Origin: Hyphomonadaceae bacterium
GTDB lineage: Bacteria > Pseudomonadota > Alphaproteobacteria > Caulobacterales > Aquidulcibacteraceae
Length of the DNA stretch: 64,000 bases
Assembly: GCA_019753105.1 (NCBI GenBank)
Contig: JAIELJ010000006.1
Location: 372,001 to 436,000 of the forward strand
Reading direction: 5' to 3'
In this document: one piece after another, positions 63,802 through 64,000 of the stretch
Layout: the number at the start of each line of letters is the position of its first letter
How positions within the stretch are numbered: the stretch's first letter is position 1
The notes under the pieces: model-generated
Databases searched by the model: none
Told to the model about the DNA's origin: nothing
The model's input: the letters and a program-made list of their open reading frames with translations, nothing else
Made by a program: the position numbers and the translations under genes

Positions 63802-64000
63802 GCACGTTTCCTTTGTTCGCGTTTGACGTGCGCCAGCAACGCCGTGAGCGCGCCTGGCGTGACGCCTTCGATGCGCGACGCTTGGCCGAGCGTGACAGGC
63901 CGCGCATTGATCAGCTTCTCGCGCACTTCGTTCGAGAGCCCACCAACGCTGGCGTAATCGAGATCGGGTGAGAGACGCAGATCTTCGTCGCGCTTGAACG
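63798..64000 (-). CDS. mnmG: tRNA uridine-5-carboxymethylaminomethyl modification enzyme MnmG, C-terminal part
   Basis: Partial gene that continues past the window edge. The visible 67 codons end in [38 protein letters not shown] and KREQRKRA, the conserved MnmG C-terminal helical domain that binds tRNA. MnmG with MnmE modifies wobble U34. Start lies outside. Confidence 0.93.
   Translation of the reverse strand, partial: FKRDEDLRLSPDLDYASVGGLSNEVREKLINARPVTLGQASRIEGVTPGALTALLAHVKREQRKRA

Noticed and set aside
1-64000. CRISPR array, transposase or integrase
   Set aside because: I saw no regularly spaced repeats and no frame with DDE, HUH or tyrosine/serine recombinase motifs.

Overview
The window is about 64 kb of a high-GC alphaproteobacterial chromosome. 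Gene content and order (CenR-like regulator, an NtrZ-like periplasmic protein, DUF3576-leuS-lptE-holA, mnmG/rsmG/parA/parB, amtB-ftsK-lolA-xth) point to the Caulobacterales/Hyphomonadaceae (Terricaulis or Vitreimonas-like organisms), but the species cannot be fixed from sequence alone. The mnmG-rsmG-parAB cluster at the right end suggests the window is fairly near the chromosome origin.

Region 1 (1-17.9 kb) is accessory. It starts with a surface-glycan cassette: a NodU/CmcH-type carbamoyltransferase, a GT32-like glycosyltransferase, and a 717-residue protein that joins a GT25 glycosyltransferase, a sulfotransferase-like P-loop domain and a GH16 glycan hydrolase. A set of small unknown genes follows (two paralogous Tat-signal proteins around a tiny membrane protein, an XRE regulator, an excisionase-like protein), then a 5-methylcytosine DNA methyltransferase and a convergent two-gene operon that looks like Druantia type III phage defence (druH-like, druE-like). 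The region ends exactly at the 3' end of a tRNA-Gly gene, with integrase-arm-like repeats beside it, so it is probably a genomic island inserted at that tRNA.

Region 2 (18-29.9 kb) is mostly core: signal peptidase I, a prolyl-tRNA editing protein, a tightly overlapping run of ybbN/cnoX-like, LON-substrate-binding, Trm112-like and DUF971 genes, an acyl-CoA synthetase, an XRE regulator with a membrane protein, two 30-residue secreted or membrane micropeptides, GtrA, an MFS carrier, a UbiH-type hydroxylase and AmtB.

Region 3 (29.9-31.8 kb) is a compact, visibly AT-richer three-gene operon, TIR / caspase-like protease / TIR, lying between amtB and ftsK. It resembles the recently described caspase-effector (type IV) Thoeris systems, but carries a second, different TIR gene.

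Region 4 (32-51.4 kb) holds ftsK, cold-shock proteins, small unknown genes (one encoding a C2H2-type zinc finger), a four-gene GNAT/degenerate-isochorismatase operon divergent from a LysR gene, opgH/mdoH, lolA, xth, a DUF885 protein, a GTP-type PEP carboxykinase, an outer-membrane barrel protein, queE, a CenR-like response regulator, yggS and a ThiE-like gene. Region 5 (51.4-64 kb) holds ntrZ-like, DUF3576, leuS, lptE, holA, a dicarboxylate/amino-acid symporter, two more members of the 30-residue micropeptide family, an aminotransferase, parB, parA, rsmG, two small genes and the 3' end of mnmG.

The most unusual content is (i) the four-member micropeptide family ending in NQAAQIVA, at two loci 34 kb apart, (ii) the TIR-caspase-TIR operon, (iii) the GT25-sulfotransferase-GH16 fusion and (iv) the Druantia-like island with its methyltransferase at tRNA-Gly.
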